Both the position numbers and the translations under genes were made by a program. Below the pieces are notes generated by a model that worked only from the letters and a program-made list of their open reading frames with translations, ran no database searches and was not told where the DNA came from. From Gautieria morchelliformis (lineage: Eukaryota; Basidiomycota; Agaricomycetes; Gomphales; Gomphaceae): a stretch of 64,000 nt of DNA. Position 1 is the stretch's first letter. Every line of letters begins with the position of its first letter. Shown here piece after piece: positions 18,975 to 30,697 of this stretch. The stretch spans positions 1-64,000 of the forward strand of contig WHVA01000174.1 of NCBI GenBank assembly GCA_015179125.1, written 5' to 3'.

Positions 18975-20954
18975 CTACTCATAGAGGTCATCCATGAGGG
19001 AGTCCTCTAGAGTGGCCGATACGATGATGTCGTCGTCGTACAGGGCCGGTGGAGCACGTGACTCCTCCGGGGGCACCTCCGCGTCATCGGTGGTGATTGG
19101 GTGAGGCTGGTCGGCCTCACCGCTAGCGGCGGTATCCACTTGGGTGATGGGGCCAGTGTCCTCGCGGAGCATGGCCTCAACGGCCAGGTCCTCAGTCTGA
19201 GGAGGGGGCCGGAAGCACGCCAGCTCGGTCGAGCTGGGCATGAGTGAGGGGTCGCGGCACCGCGGCCCTCACATGGCTGGTCTCGATGACCTTTTGTTGG
19301 CCCTCGCGGGCGGTGGCACTGAATGCTGCACCGGTGATGCTGCGTTGAACATAATGTTCAATGCGTGCCACTCGCTCGCGAGTGACTCCCGCGTAGCGGG
19401 CCAACCATCTCGCGATCTCCGCGAGTGGGATGTCGGGGCCGGCTCGGCCCTCCACAGGGAATGGGCCTGTGATTGAGAGCCGCAGGGTGGTGCTCTGGGG
19501 TGTCAGCACTTCCCTGGCGTCGACGAGGCTCGACCATTGGTCTGTCGAGCCAAAGAGGGCGAGTAGCCTCGCCCTGAGTGGTGATGCAACCCCTTTGACC
19601 CGGGGCGTAAGGGCCTTCAACCACATCCAGACGTCCATGTCGTCTAGGTTGAAGGTGCCATCCGCGTTGTCACGGATGGCGGATGGGATCCCTTCGGGGT
19701 TGTGTATCCAACCTTTCAGGATGGTTGCGATGTCTTGCGGGGTACCGCCCGCTATCATGAGACAATCCCTTTTGGGATTGCGGGCGCGTTGTTCGCGCTC
19801 GATGCATCTGAAAACGCCGATCATCTTGCGTGTACGCACGAGCTGTGGCATTTCTTTTGCCCACGCTATGAGCTCGACGAAGCGTGGGTCGTCGAGCGGG
19901 CAGACGTCGTACCATTGAGTATGACGCTGCTGGGCCTTTCCTACCGGCCGTGGTAGGAGGCCCGTCTCGGAGATCGGTGGGTCTCCGAGTGGTATGATCA
20001 CTCCCTCCCCCGGGTAGGGAGGGTGAACTGTCCCCGCCGGCGGAGGCAGGGCCACGCCAGGCCCGACGTACTGGGCCTCGATATGTGCTACCCGCCGCTG
20101 AAGGGCGGGGTCGTTGACGGTGTGCGACAATGACGCCGCTAGGTAAGTGCCAATTGCGCTTTCCTTTGCAACGGCTAGCCCATTGACGGTGTGGGGGGAG
20201 CCACACAATTTCTTGCGCTTTTTCTTTGGCTGCTCTGCCAGCCTCTGTGCCCGTTCGGGGTCGTACGTCTTCCAGACGGATGAGTCGGACTCCCATCCAT
20301 CGGGGACGCCGTACGCAGAGTTGGAAGGCGTGCTCTACCCTTCCGTCGTTGTCATTGTCAGGGTCGGTGCCGACAATCGGGACGCTAGCCCCGATGTTGC
20401 GCGCGCCGGCAACGGCGCCGTCGCGCGAGGTGAGGATGGCCCAGCCACTGGGGCCGTGGCCGGGTCATGTCGCGGCCTTTTTGAGGCAGCGTGGACCAGG
20501 GTAACCTGGAGCTGGGCAGCGCTCAGCTGTTGCTCCAGTTCCTTGATCCTGGCGCACTCGGATGCGAGCGCGTCGTCGCGGTCCTCGACCGCGCGTTCCA
20601 GCTCCTTGACCTCTTTTTAAGGTCGTGGACGTCCCAGAGGGGCTCTTCTCGCGCGTCACGCGCGATGCCCCTTGGGAGCCATCCCCACGCTGCATCGACG
20701 GTGTCGCCGATGTCTTCATCCCGCAATTTGACCTTGCGGGTGCCGGTCGTGGCCCTAAGGTGCGCGGCGTAGTCTGCGCACGTTGCGCAATCGTCCGGGT
20801 GGACGATGGTGAGGGCATCCTCCCATCCAACGATCATCCAGTGCTCCTGGTCTATTGGAGCACGGAGAATGTCTGCGGCCCCCTGCCTCGGGGCCGTTGT
20901 TCGCGTTGTGGACGTTGACGGATCAACGTCCATCCCATCTTTGGGGGGCATCAT
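18975..20954 (-). pseudogene. gypsy-3 extra 3' ORF with coiled coil, unknown function
   Basis: Between pol and the 3' LTR, same strand, lies about 2 kb of coding-like sequence that belongs to no standard retroelement gene. It starts at ATG 20954 with an acidic, Cys-containing segment (HPDDCATCADYAAHL). A one-base loss in an A run near 20615 shifts to a frame with a clear coiled coil (KEVKELERAVEDRDDALASE, IKELEQQLSAAQLQ). A TGA near 20470 interrupts it, and the sequence goes on in a 338-codon frame (20208-19192: WYDVCPLDDPRFVELIAWA, KRDCLMIAGGTPQDIA, GTFNLDDMDVWMWLKAL) and a final acidic frame (19241-18975). No membrane segment or signal peptide is seen, so an envelope is unlikely. Function unknown. 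Confidence 0.6.
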
Positions 20955-21074
20955 CTTCGTGGGTAGATGATGGTGGTTGCTTCCAAGAAGCGATGCGCCC
21001 TCGGAAAGATCCGAGGCGAAAATTTAACCGCGCCGTGGCCGGCGCGTCACGTGGTCTGCACATGACAGACGCGT

Positions 21075-24000
21075 CTAGCAGCGTCTGGGGAGGTCACGTG
21101 GCTTGCCCACCCCCCGAAGCTCTATATAGCTATCTAGGGCTTCAAGGTCCTTGCAGGACGACATGGGTTCCCATGTCACGTTGCCTAGGGTCCAACGGAC
21201 CTGGAACTCCAGGTCCATCGAGTTTATCCATCGATGCACGATAATCTCGTCGACGAGCCACTCCTCGTCGTCATTTGCTCCGAAGTCATAAAATGACTTG
21301 GCCTCACAACGAGGGAACAATTCGTCGTTGTTAGCCTCGTATTGCCGTACGAGGCTGGAATGGAAGACCAGTGAAATACGACGGCTTTTCAGTTTGTCGG
21401 GAAGATCGAGGGTCACCGTCGAGGCGTCGTTGTGAGCCTCGACGACGCGGTACGGTCCGATGTACCGCGGGACTAGCTTTCTGGCTCTTCCTTTCGGGAG
21501 AGTTAGGTTTTGTGTCGAAAGGTAGACGCGGTCGTTGGCCATGTACCTGTCGCTCGCCGTACGTTTCTTGTTTGCATGAAATGTTTGTGTCACTCGATGC
21601 TCTATGATTGCATCATGTGCCGCCATCAGATTCCATTTTGCCTGATGTGCGAACCGGGCTACTCCCTTGAACGGGGTGTCCACGGCTATGGGGAGGTCTA
21701 TCCGCGGCATATAGCCGTGGTTCAGCTCAAAAGGTGCAAACCCTGTGGTTGCGCTGACGTTGCTGTTGAGGGCAACCTCAACCATTGGGCATTTCAATGC
21801 CCAATCCTTCTGATCGTCTCTGACGACCGCGCACAATATCTGGCTGATCAAGCGGTTTGCCCGCTCGGTGGCTCCATCCGTTTGGGGATGAAGGCAGTTG
21901 ACATGAGGAGCTTAGTCCCCAAGAGTCGCTGTAGTTCACACCAGAAGATCGACGTGAACTTCGAGTCTCTGTCCGAGACGATGGAGTCGGGAACTCCGTG
22001 GAGTCGAATGACCTCCTTCAGAAACAGCCAGGCTACTACTCCCTTGGCTGACACGCTCGTCGTGGTTGGTACGAGGTGTACGAGCGACGTTAGTCGGTCG
22101 ATGACTACCATCAGGTAGTCACAGTCGTTGGATTTGGGCAGGGGCCCCATGAAGTCGATGCCAATCAACTGCCACGGCCTATCTGGAATGGGTAGGCTGT
22201 GTAGTAGGCCTTTGGGCCGTTGTGGCCCAGTTTTCGTCATCTGACACCTCGCGCACGATGTGCAGAACGCCTCTATGTCTGGGCTCATGCCCGGCCACCA
22301 ATATGCTCTTCGAACATAGTTCGAAGTCTTCAGATGGCCGTAGTGGCCAACTATCTGATGTGCCCGATCGATGATAATTTCGATCAGCTTCCTTCCCCCT
22401 TGAAGAACAGAGCGGGGGATGGCAATGACGTCTCTTTTGAGCTGATTCTTAGTCCAGATCAGCCCGTCCCGGATCCCGAATCTCGGGCGTGCGTCAGGGT
22501 GCGCCATGATCTTTGTGAACATGATGTCCCTGTGGTACGCGTCTTGTAGGACCTTCGACAGGTCTACGCCTTGCTCGACGACCCGGCGCAGGGGTGCGCC
22601 GTCATTTCCTGCAGCGATGGCTCTGACGTCATTGTCGTCGTCGCGGGACGCGGCGGCTTCCGTTACTCTCACCTCTGTCGGTCGGTGGGCAATAACTCGC
22701 CGTCCGGGTCCAAACGCGCATCCGCGTTCACGAAGACATGGTCCGGGTGATTGTCGTCACTCGTGTCGCTCTCGTAGTAGCGCGACAGGCAGTCCACTAC
22801 CTTGTTCTCTACACCGTCAACATGGACGGTGTTGAAATTGAACCGGGATAGAAACTCCCACCATCTGACCTGTCAGTCAGATAGGCTCTTCTGGGTCTCA
22901 AAGTACTCGAGCCCTTTGTGGTCTGTGACGAGGGTGAACCTTCGCCCCAGCAGTTTGTCCTCCCATTTCATGAGAGCCCCGAGCACCGCGATCGTCTCGT
23001 GCTCGTGAGTCCAGTAGTGTTGCTGAGCAACGCTGAACTTCTTTGACAAGAAGCCGGCTGGTCGACAAGTTTTCCAGTCAGGACGTTGGCAGTAGACTGC
23101 ACCGATGCCAGCTTTTGATCCGTCGGTGATCACCCAGATTGGCTCTGGGCACCTTGCGTCTACTGGACGCAGGATCGGGGCCTTACAGGCCAACGCCTTA
23201 ATGCTTTGCCAGCATTTGTCGAGTAGTGGTGTCCATTCAAATGGACGATTATTACGCGCACAGCCCGATAGTGGGGTGGTATATGCGCTAACATCCGGCA
23301 TGTAGTGTGCCAGATACTGTACGAGCCCAAGGAAACGCTGGACGTCGTTGAACGTCCGTGGTCTGCGCCACTCGCGGATGTGTTGCATCTTGTCCTCGTC
23401 GGCATGTACCCCTTGGCCATCGATCATATGGCCGAGACACTCCATTCGGATGGAGTAGAGGTCCACCTTTTTCTTGCTCAGAAAGAGGTGATTCTTCCTC
23501 AGTCTGTCAAAGACGATGTAAAGGTACTCTTCATGCTCTTGTATTGAGAGCGAGAATATGAAGATGTCGTCCATGTATACATGGATGAAGCAACCTATGC
23601 AGTCGCGGAAAATGGCCGTCATCAGCCGTTGGAATGTTGATGGGGCGTTACAGTCCCCCATCTGTATCACCTGGCTCCTGAAGGTGCCCAGGATCGTGGC
23701 AAAGGCTGTCTTTGCTACGTGATCCGGATGAATCCGGATCTGCTCGTATGCTTCTGACATATCGAGTTTTGTTCGATATCGGCAGCGAGCCATGTCGCTG
23801 CATATGATATCTTGATCCGGGAAGGGTGTGACGTCCTTCACCGTGTTCTCGTTCTGCTGGTGCAGATTGAAGACAGTTCTCAATGTACCGTTCTTCTTTG
23901 GCACACACAGCATGGGCACTGCCTGCTGTGCTACTGCCGGAATCCTCCACTTTGCAGTGGTGTATCGTTCTATCTTAGCCGACAGTTCCTCTTGGAAGTG

Positions 24001-24345
24001 TTCGGGGCATTTCGGTAGTCGATACCGCATGTGCTTGTTGGGATCGATGAGGTTGATCTCATGGTTGATCTCCCGTAGTGGCGGGAGTTCTAATGGAATT
24101 CCACTGACTAGGTCAGTGATTCGTTCCATCCATTCCTTGCGGAGGCGAGGAAGGTCGTCATCCGTGAGGATGATGGTAGCGGTTGGCTTAGAAGCCATTA
24201 GGCGCTGTTGGCGTCTATCAGGTCCCGCGGCGCGCGGGCCCGCTTTCTTCTTTCCCATCGCTTTCACCGTTAGGTGAGAGCGTCTCTCCCTACGGCTGTA
24301 GGGTGAGTTCGAGGACAAGTCGTCCCGCGACTCGTCCTCCTGGCT
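21075..24345 (-). pseudogene. pol: gypsy-3 RT, RNase H, integrase, chromo-like domain, broken
   Basis: RT has VPMLCVPKKNGTLRTVFN and VYMDDIFIF (about 23570). RNase H has VITDGSKAGIGAVYC and TDHKGLEYFETQ, then TGA (22873-22875) where RQVRWWEF follows in frame. Integrase has CTSCARCQMTK, GIDFMGPLP and SDRDSKF, then a one-base loss in the HPQTDGATERAN region (about 21885). The second part (21851-21075) covers the end of the core and ends in a chromo-like domain (WLVDEIIVHRW ... VTWEPMSSC). Confidence 0.85.
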
Positions 24346-27300
24346 TCAATGAGCCAGGTTCGGCTTCGGTGCCTGGGTGATCCTGCTCACCCGTGGCCCT
24401 TTGTCCTCGTTCGTCGATTCGTCGTCGTCAAATGAGACCTTGCCCATGGGGATCACTTCGTTTCCCTTGCAAATCGTCCCTGGGCTCGAGAAGTCCAGGG
24501 TTATGCCGAACCTCCTTAGGAACGGTGTCCCTAAGATCGCATCGTAATATTCAACATTTGCTACGTCGAAATATTCGCTGTATGTCCCGCGACCAAATTT
24601 GATGGTCGTGTTCGTTCCATAATTGATCGTGGAACAGCTGCCTATGCAGGCTAGCTGCAGCACGATTGGTTGCTCCAGGGAGAATGTCTTCATCCCTGTA
24701 GCTCGCGTGAATTCGGGGGACAATAGTACCCCTTCGCTGCCGCTATCTAGCAGGCAGTGGGCTTTTACGCCGTTAATTTCCCAGTACCCCAATAGGGTAC
24801 GGTTCTCACTGCGCGGACGCGTTGGCCGGGTCCTGTGTTTGCTTCGGTGGTGATACACCGGCTCGGCCGCCTTGTCTGGCGTGACCGACGTGCGTGCCGC
24901 CATAACCTTCGTGGTGGTTTCGTCTTCCAGTGCGAATCTGATCGCGCTGGACCTGTAGGTGGTGTCTTCCACCTCCTCGTCCCATTCATAGTATTGGGAC
25001 GGCTCTGGGTCCCATTCTTCAGTGGGCGCCTCTCCATTGTCCGGAGTGTCGTTGGGTTGGGGATCACCCTCCCCCTCTTCGTCAATTTGTTGAAGAGAAT
25101 CCTGACCGAGATCCGTCTCCAGATCCTCGGCTTCACCGTCGTGCCTCACGGCCGCTGTCCTTATACCGGACCTAAGCCGGGGGCACTCTGCCTTTTTGTG
25201 GCCAGGTTGGCCGCATTCAAAGCATGTGGTGTTGCTTTGGCTGCCGCTGGGCCTATCGTTAGGCCAGCCCGATGTTTTCGTCGGTGGGGCAGGTCGTGGG
25301 GACGACCCTGACGCTTGAGGCTGTTTAGCTTCAGGCGGGCGTCCAGCTTGTGCTGGGCGTGAGGGCGGTAGCCGTTGTCCTGTTCCGCTTCTTGCGAACA
25401 GGCTGGGCCTGGTCAGGCCCGTTTGTGTCAACGGCTTGCTACCTGTGAGCCGGGCAGCGCTTGCTGTTGCTGCCGCACTTTCTGCGCGGCGCATCCCCAT
25501 GTTGTATCGGGATGCCTCCTCGATCATCCGGGCCGTCTCGAAGAGTTGCTCTATTGAGCTGCTCTCGGCATTATAGCCCTTTTGAGGACCTCGTTGCGCA
25601 GCGTTTCGCGCAGCGCCAATACAAACCGTCTCCGGAACGTGTACTCGTCTGGCGGCTGTATCATACGTGCCGCATATTTCGTGAGCTCGTTCAGCATCTC
25701 CTGAACAGTTTTCATGCCTTGCATGACCGCGTCGAATTTATTCGATGCGTGATGGTACGTCAGTGTGTGCAGGAACCTTTTTTGAAGGCCTTGCATCACA
25801 GTTTCCAGCATCCAGCTACGGACCTGGCGATCAAAGCGTTCAACATTTCGAAGGAACACTCCTGGGCTTCGCCAGTGAGGCGAGTGCCCACATAGCTGAC
25901 CTGCATGTCAATGCTGGTTGGTCCTAGGAGGCAATTCATTTTCAGCCATCGTAGGATGGCTGCCACGAAGATTTCAAACTCTTCGAGGTCTGATCCCCCG
26001 GCATATGGCTCGGGGTGAGCCAATTTTACGCCAGCTTTCGCTAGCACAGACTTCTCCGGGTCTGTGTCCGCGGTGTCTGCTAACGCCATGCGGATCATCC
26101 ATGTGACCCCATTGTACGGCTCCATTGGTACGACGTCGGCCTGGTCAGGGATTCCCTGGCCTTCCGTTGGGGCCATGGATCGCTCACGAGGTTGTGATGC
26201 CGTGCGGGGCAGGCTGTTATATGCCCTGACGGGCCCCGGGCCCGGATTGGGCTCGGGATCGGGAGCATTTTGTGCTCTCGGTTCCAGGGGCGTTTTGTGC
26301 CTGGTGTCCCCGGTCAGTCCCGCGTTGCGGATTCATAACCTGCTGTTGTAGGCTGTGCGTGCTTGCCGTGCGTCCTGTACGGCTTGCGTGAGCTGCTCGT
26401 CAGGCAACTGAGCGGTGTGGCTGTGGGCCACTGCCTCTTCAGCGTTCTTTGCTAGTAGCTCGAGTGCCCGTGTGTGGTGGCGCGCGGCTGCGGCTTCTTT
26501 ACGCTGCCAGTGTGCAACTTCGAGCTCTAAGCTCTCAGTCATCGTTTCAGAGTCAGGCTCTGAAGCGACCTGATCCCTAACGATCTGTTGGATTGTTTTA
26601 CGGCTGTCCGTTGGGGTAGCCGGTTGTTTTTGAGGTTCGTTTCCGAACCTTACGTCCTGTTTGACCGGGACGGCTGGCGGCGGCATTTGCTGCTTGTCTT
26701 GCTCCTTTCGGCGCGGGTCTTCCACGTCGCAACTGCGTTGGTTGGCTGCAGACTGTTGTGAGCTCGGACGAGTTGTCTCGCATTCCCCTCGTGGGCGGAG
26801 TGCTTTCTGGACGTCTTCCAGCGTGGCTGCGTCTTGCAGCCTGACCTCCTCCGCCTGGTGGAGTTCCTTGCCGATTGCCATTAGGGCGGCGGCGGCGTTG
26901 TCAAGCTGCGATGCCAGCTGATCGTGCTTGTGGCGCGTCAGCGTACTTCGGTGCAGCGCAGCCTGCACCTGTTTGTTCAGGGCCTCTGCCGTCTCGTGGT
27001 CGATGGCGTGAGCCCTCGAGCTCTTGCTGTTGGGTGCATATGTGCACCAGGCTCCAAACCTAACATTTCTGTTGTTGTTTCTTTCGATTTCGACCTGAAA
27101 CTATGCTGACATTCATTCTATGCCTTTCACAATTTTCTTTGATTTTTTCGAGGCTGTATTACTACTCCTTTTCATATTCTGTCCAACCGACCCTTTGTGG
27201 GTGCTTGTGGACAAGTTTCCTTTTTGAGCTGCAGCTGTTCACTAACATGTTACGTTCTATGGGCGCTTAGCACGGCACACCAGTGCCTCAAGGGCGCTTA

Positions 27301-28029
27301 AGTGCCGGAACTTCATATATGCGAGTGAAACAAGCCCATGCGCAGCCTCCCCTCCTCAGTGTTGACTCTCACTGAGGAGGTGAGTTTAATAGTGTACTTT
27401 CATAGTATGAAACTGAAAAAACATGTAGAACATTAAATAGGTAGCATTCCTTTATATTACTAGTGTTGACTATCACTGAGGAGAACATTAAATAGTTTAT
27501 TAATCTCCTGCAAGTCCCATCGTTCATATCTGGCATATAACTTCCTACTTGCCCAAACCGAGTTCCTACACTTGCGACTAGAGCTCGAGTATTCCAAGTC
27601 CTGCCCATCGTCTGGGGCTCGTCTTTTTTGCCGTCGTCCTCCTTCAGGGACGATCGTCGTCGCTCTACTTCGTGAGCGTCAGTTGGAGTCGTGGCTTTGT
27701 GCCCGCCTCGACGTTGATGCTCTACCGTCTGACGACGGCGAGACTTTCCTGCCCTTTCCTTTGTCCTTGGGCAGAGAGGGATGGGGGGGCAGTGCCAGCT
27801 CGTTGCCTGGCGTCGTCTCTTCCTCAGCCACGCTCGACGAGACGTGGTCGGGGTTTTCCTCGTCCTCTACTGGGGGGACAAGGGCAGTGAGATCTATGAT
27901 CTCTCCGTCTTCTATCGTCCTGGACTCTTGGTCCAGGGTAGCGTCAGCCGTCGTGTCGCTGGGCTGCGCCTGTGGGGTGGACCTCGAGCTCATCGCTCGT
28001 GTCCGTCTTCGACTGCGTGGGATCATCAT
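24346..28029 (-). pseudogene. gag: gypsy-3 Gag and protease, broken and interrupted
   Basis: The frame opens with a basic N-terminus (28029), runs to about 27500, is cut by the hairpin element, and resumes near 27095. Coiled-coil-like and acidic parts follow (26968-26333), then the Gag core in two frames (26176-25796 with FVAAILRWLKMNC; 25859-25551), a CCHC knuckle (CFECGQPGHKKAEC, about 25225) and a protease with CLLDSGSEGVLLSPEF (about 24750). A TGA at 24346-24348 separates it from pol in the same frame, where an Arg CGA codon is plausible. Confidence 0.82.
27105..27495. repeat. Short hairpin element with duplicated 14-bp flank, copy B
   Basis: A perfect 11-bp stem (27351-27361 with 27370-27380) around an 8-base loop. 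A partial hairpin copy recurs at 27462-27483. A 14-bp direct repeat, AGAACATTAAATAG, lies at 27427-27440 and 27482-27495. The layout is the same as copy A near 3.8 kb, and the sequence before the first repeat copy (CATGTAG end, preceded by ACTGAAAA) matches copy A. It interrupts gypsy-3 gag. The upstream limit is approximate. Confidence 0.6.
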
Positions 28030-28167
28030 GCTCGCAGCCGACAGTAGAAGGTCTACTGGAGGGTCTCAACGATGTTTAGTCGTCGACGCAGCGATCTTTT
28101 TCAAGATTGCTTCGAATCCACTATCGGTTGGTCGCGTGGCGATCAACCGCAGGATAGTTCAAAAAGG

Positions 28168-28380
28168 TGTAAAGATGTCTATCTTAAGCCTTAAGTCACA
28201 AGAGCACGACAGAACTTGACCAATGTGTGGTATTCTGATGCTACGTAGTGACAGTGTAAGGGTAAGATGCGATGGGGACTGCTAGCCGGTTCCCACGCAT
28301 AAACTATACAGTGGGTCCCTAAGGGGCCCACTGGGATTATGTAATAACTAATGTACATGTAGATATACGGGTTATTTACA
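28168..28380 (-). repeat. gypsy-3 5' LTR
   Basis: 213 bp, TGTAAATAACCC to ATCTTTACA on the minus strand. The bases after it (CCTTTTTGAACT) do not start TGG and have no clear complement in the LTR, so the priming mode is unknown. Confidence 0.93.
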
Positions 28381-30005
28381 TCACAGGTGAAGGTGATGCT
28401 TTCCTCAATCGAGTAAGGAACTGTGTAGACCGGGATGAAAAGGTTGTCAAGGCTCTCAAAGAACTGGGCTCCTCTGGAAATTTAGGAGGAGAAGAGTGGT
28501 CTGAACAGGATGGGCTTGTCCTCTATCACAACAAAGTGTACGTGCCGCTTGATGAAAAACTACGACATGACATAGTGAAAGCGCACCATGACATGCCTCT
28601 CACCGGTCACCCTGGTCGTTGGAGAACCACTGAACTAGTTGCTCGGAGTTACTGGTGGCCTGGGATGGGACGTTACATTGCAAAATATGTGAAGGCCTGT
28701 GACCTGTGCAACCGGACAAAAACCTTCCCTGCTTCTCCCATTGGCAAACTTCTACCAAACCGTATCCCAGACCGTAGATGGCAGGTTATGTCTGTTGACT
28801 TGATCGTAGAACTGCCTACCAGTCATGGCTATGATGCTCTCCTTGTTGTCATCGATCGCCTCTCAAAGCGTGCACATGTCATTCCCACCACTTCAGATGT
28901 AACTTCGGTGGGAGTTTCCCGACTCTTCCGTGATCATGTTTGGAAACTTCATGGGCTCCCTGAAGAAATCATCAGTGATCGAGGCACACAGTTCATCTCC
29001 CAGTTCATACGTGAACTGAACAAACTTCTTGGTGTCAAAGTCGCTGCCTCTACTGCTTATCACCCCCAAACTGATGGACAGACTGAAAGGGTTAATCAGG
29101 AGATTGAGCAATACCTTCAACTATTCATCAACCAGCGTCAGGATGATTGGTTCGAATGGATATCCTTGGCCGAGTTTGCCTATAACAACCAAATCCATGC
29201 CTCAACCCAGACTACACCCTTCATGTTGGACAGTGGCCAACATCCAAGGCTGGGACTGGAACCAGTCCAGGAAACTCGACTCGAGGCCCTGGATGAGTTC
29301 ACAACGCGGATGGAAGCGGCCACGAGAGAAGCTCGTTCAGCCCTGTCCAAGGCAGCAGAGGACATGGCACGCTTCTATGACGTGCACCATAAAGCAGCCC
29401 CAGTTTATAAGCTTGGTGACAAGGTCTGGCTCAATGCACAAAACATCACAACCACTCGCCCAATGAAGAAGCTAGACCACAAGTGGCTAGGCCCCTACAC
29501 TGTTAATAAGGTGGTCTCACGAAATGCCTATGGTCTAAATCTTCCTGCATCCTTTGGTCGCACACATCCAGTGTTCTCTGTCATCCTGCTTCGGCCATAT
29601 GAAGATGATCCAATTCTTGAACGTCATGCCCCTCCACCACCCCCCCCTGTCATACGGGATGGAGCCGAAGAATATGAAGTTGAAAGGATTCTAGACAGCA
29701 GGATGTTCCGTGGAAGGTTGGAGTATCTCGTGCACTGGAAGGGCTATGGAGCTGCCGACGATCTCTGGCTACCAGCGAAAGATGTCTCTGGGGCAAAGCG
29801 ACTCATTAAGGAATTTCACCGGCAGAACCCAGAGGCACCTCAGCGTATCTCAGCAGCCACATACATGTCCCTCCCCTTCCAGAGATTTCAGAACTTCACA
29901 GAACCTTCCAGGCAAACTCTCTTTGACTGGACAGCAGGCAGGGCTTCTACTCATAATGTCAAGGGTCCAGAACCCCAAAGAGAAGCGATATCGGCCTCCG
30001 CCTAA
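28381..30005 (+). pseudogene. pol: gypsy-2 Pol, second part (integrase, chromodomain)
   Basis: The continuation of pol after gypsy-3, open from its edge to the stop at 30003-30005. Integrase has the HHCC zinc region (HHDMPLTGH ... CDLCNRTK), the catalytic core with SVDLIVELP and SDRGTQF, and DGQTERVNQE. A C-terminal GPY/F-like region with HKWLGPYTV and a chromodomain with EYLVHWKGYGAADDLWLP follow, then a ~60-residue tail. It is intact as sequence but separated from the first half by 9.7 kb. Confidence 0.92.
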
Positions 30006-30090
30006 CCAATTCATTCCGATAAGCTATATATCCCCTCTCCACCTGTGACCGCTCACTTCCACTGCATCGACCCCACCACATCCATCAACC

Positions 30091-30697
30091 ATGTCCTCGC
30101 CCGCCATTGAGCTTGTTGCCCTCCCCAGCTTCACCCAAAACCTCTCTGACCTGCCAAACATGTCACGTGTCGATCCCACCCTCCTGCACTTCTCCGGCTT
30201 CTCGTCATCCAGAGCAGCCAGTGAAGCCAAGCTACAAAGGATGCTTGACTGCCATGATCTCGATGTCGCATGGTCTTCAAAGTGGTCCGTCAGCTCTGAG
30301 GACCTCACACCAGCGAAGAGTCAGGCGCCCACTCGCCCTGCACTCGCATTCCTCAGACCCCGACACAGACGAGAGAACACGTACTACGTCGGCGACCCTG
30401 TCTTCCTCAACGATGGAACCCCCCCTTGTGGAACCCCCTACACTTTCGAAGGCTGGGTGGGGCGACGTTTCCGCAACATGGCAGGAGAGCGAATACGTCG
30501 AGCAAGGTTCCAAGGGCCGCACTTGCCCATGGACCCCAATCCCCTGAGCTCATCATTGACCTGCGTTACCAGGAAGGGAAGGGCCAGGAGAGATGGTGGT
30601 CCCGCCTGTGGCATACTTGGAAACAATGTCTCGGTGGATGTTGGGGGCTAGGTGGCAGCTGTGCTTGTCGGGACGACAAGCATTGAGAGGGGGGTGA
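30091..30697 (+). pseudogene. gypsy-2 extra 3' ORF, unknown function
   Basis: After pol an ATG in a CATCAACCATGTCC context opens a 186-codon frame (30091-30651). The last part looks more protein-like in another frame (LIIDLRYQEGKGQERWW, about 30550-30600), so a frame change near 30430-30550 is likely. No known domain is recognised. The purine-rich tract before the 3' LTR (GAGAGGGGGGTGA, 30685-30697) overlaps its end. Confidence 0.4.

Larger units (their letters stand above)
18726..28380 (-). mobile_element. Ty3/gypsy element gypsy-3, minus strand, nested in gypsy-2 pol
   Basis: Two 213-bp LTRs differ at only two sites, both C/T. Flanks are TCCCA (18721-18725) and TCACA (28381-28385), a 5-bp target duplication with one mismatch; deleting the element and one copy restores the gypsy-2 reading frame. 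Internal order on the minus strand: gag, zinc knuckle, protease, RT, RNase H, integrase, chromo-like domain, then a long extra ORF before the 3' LTR. Many frame changes and stops, despite young LTRs. Confidence 0.93.

Noticed and set aside
18939..20954. Envelope gene in gypsy-3
   Set aside because: The extra ORF has no signal peptide, no membrane segment and no Cys-rich ectodomain pattern.
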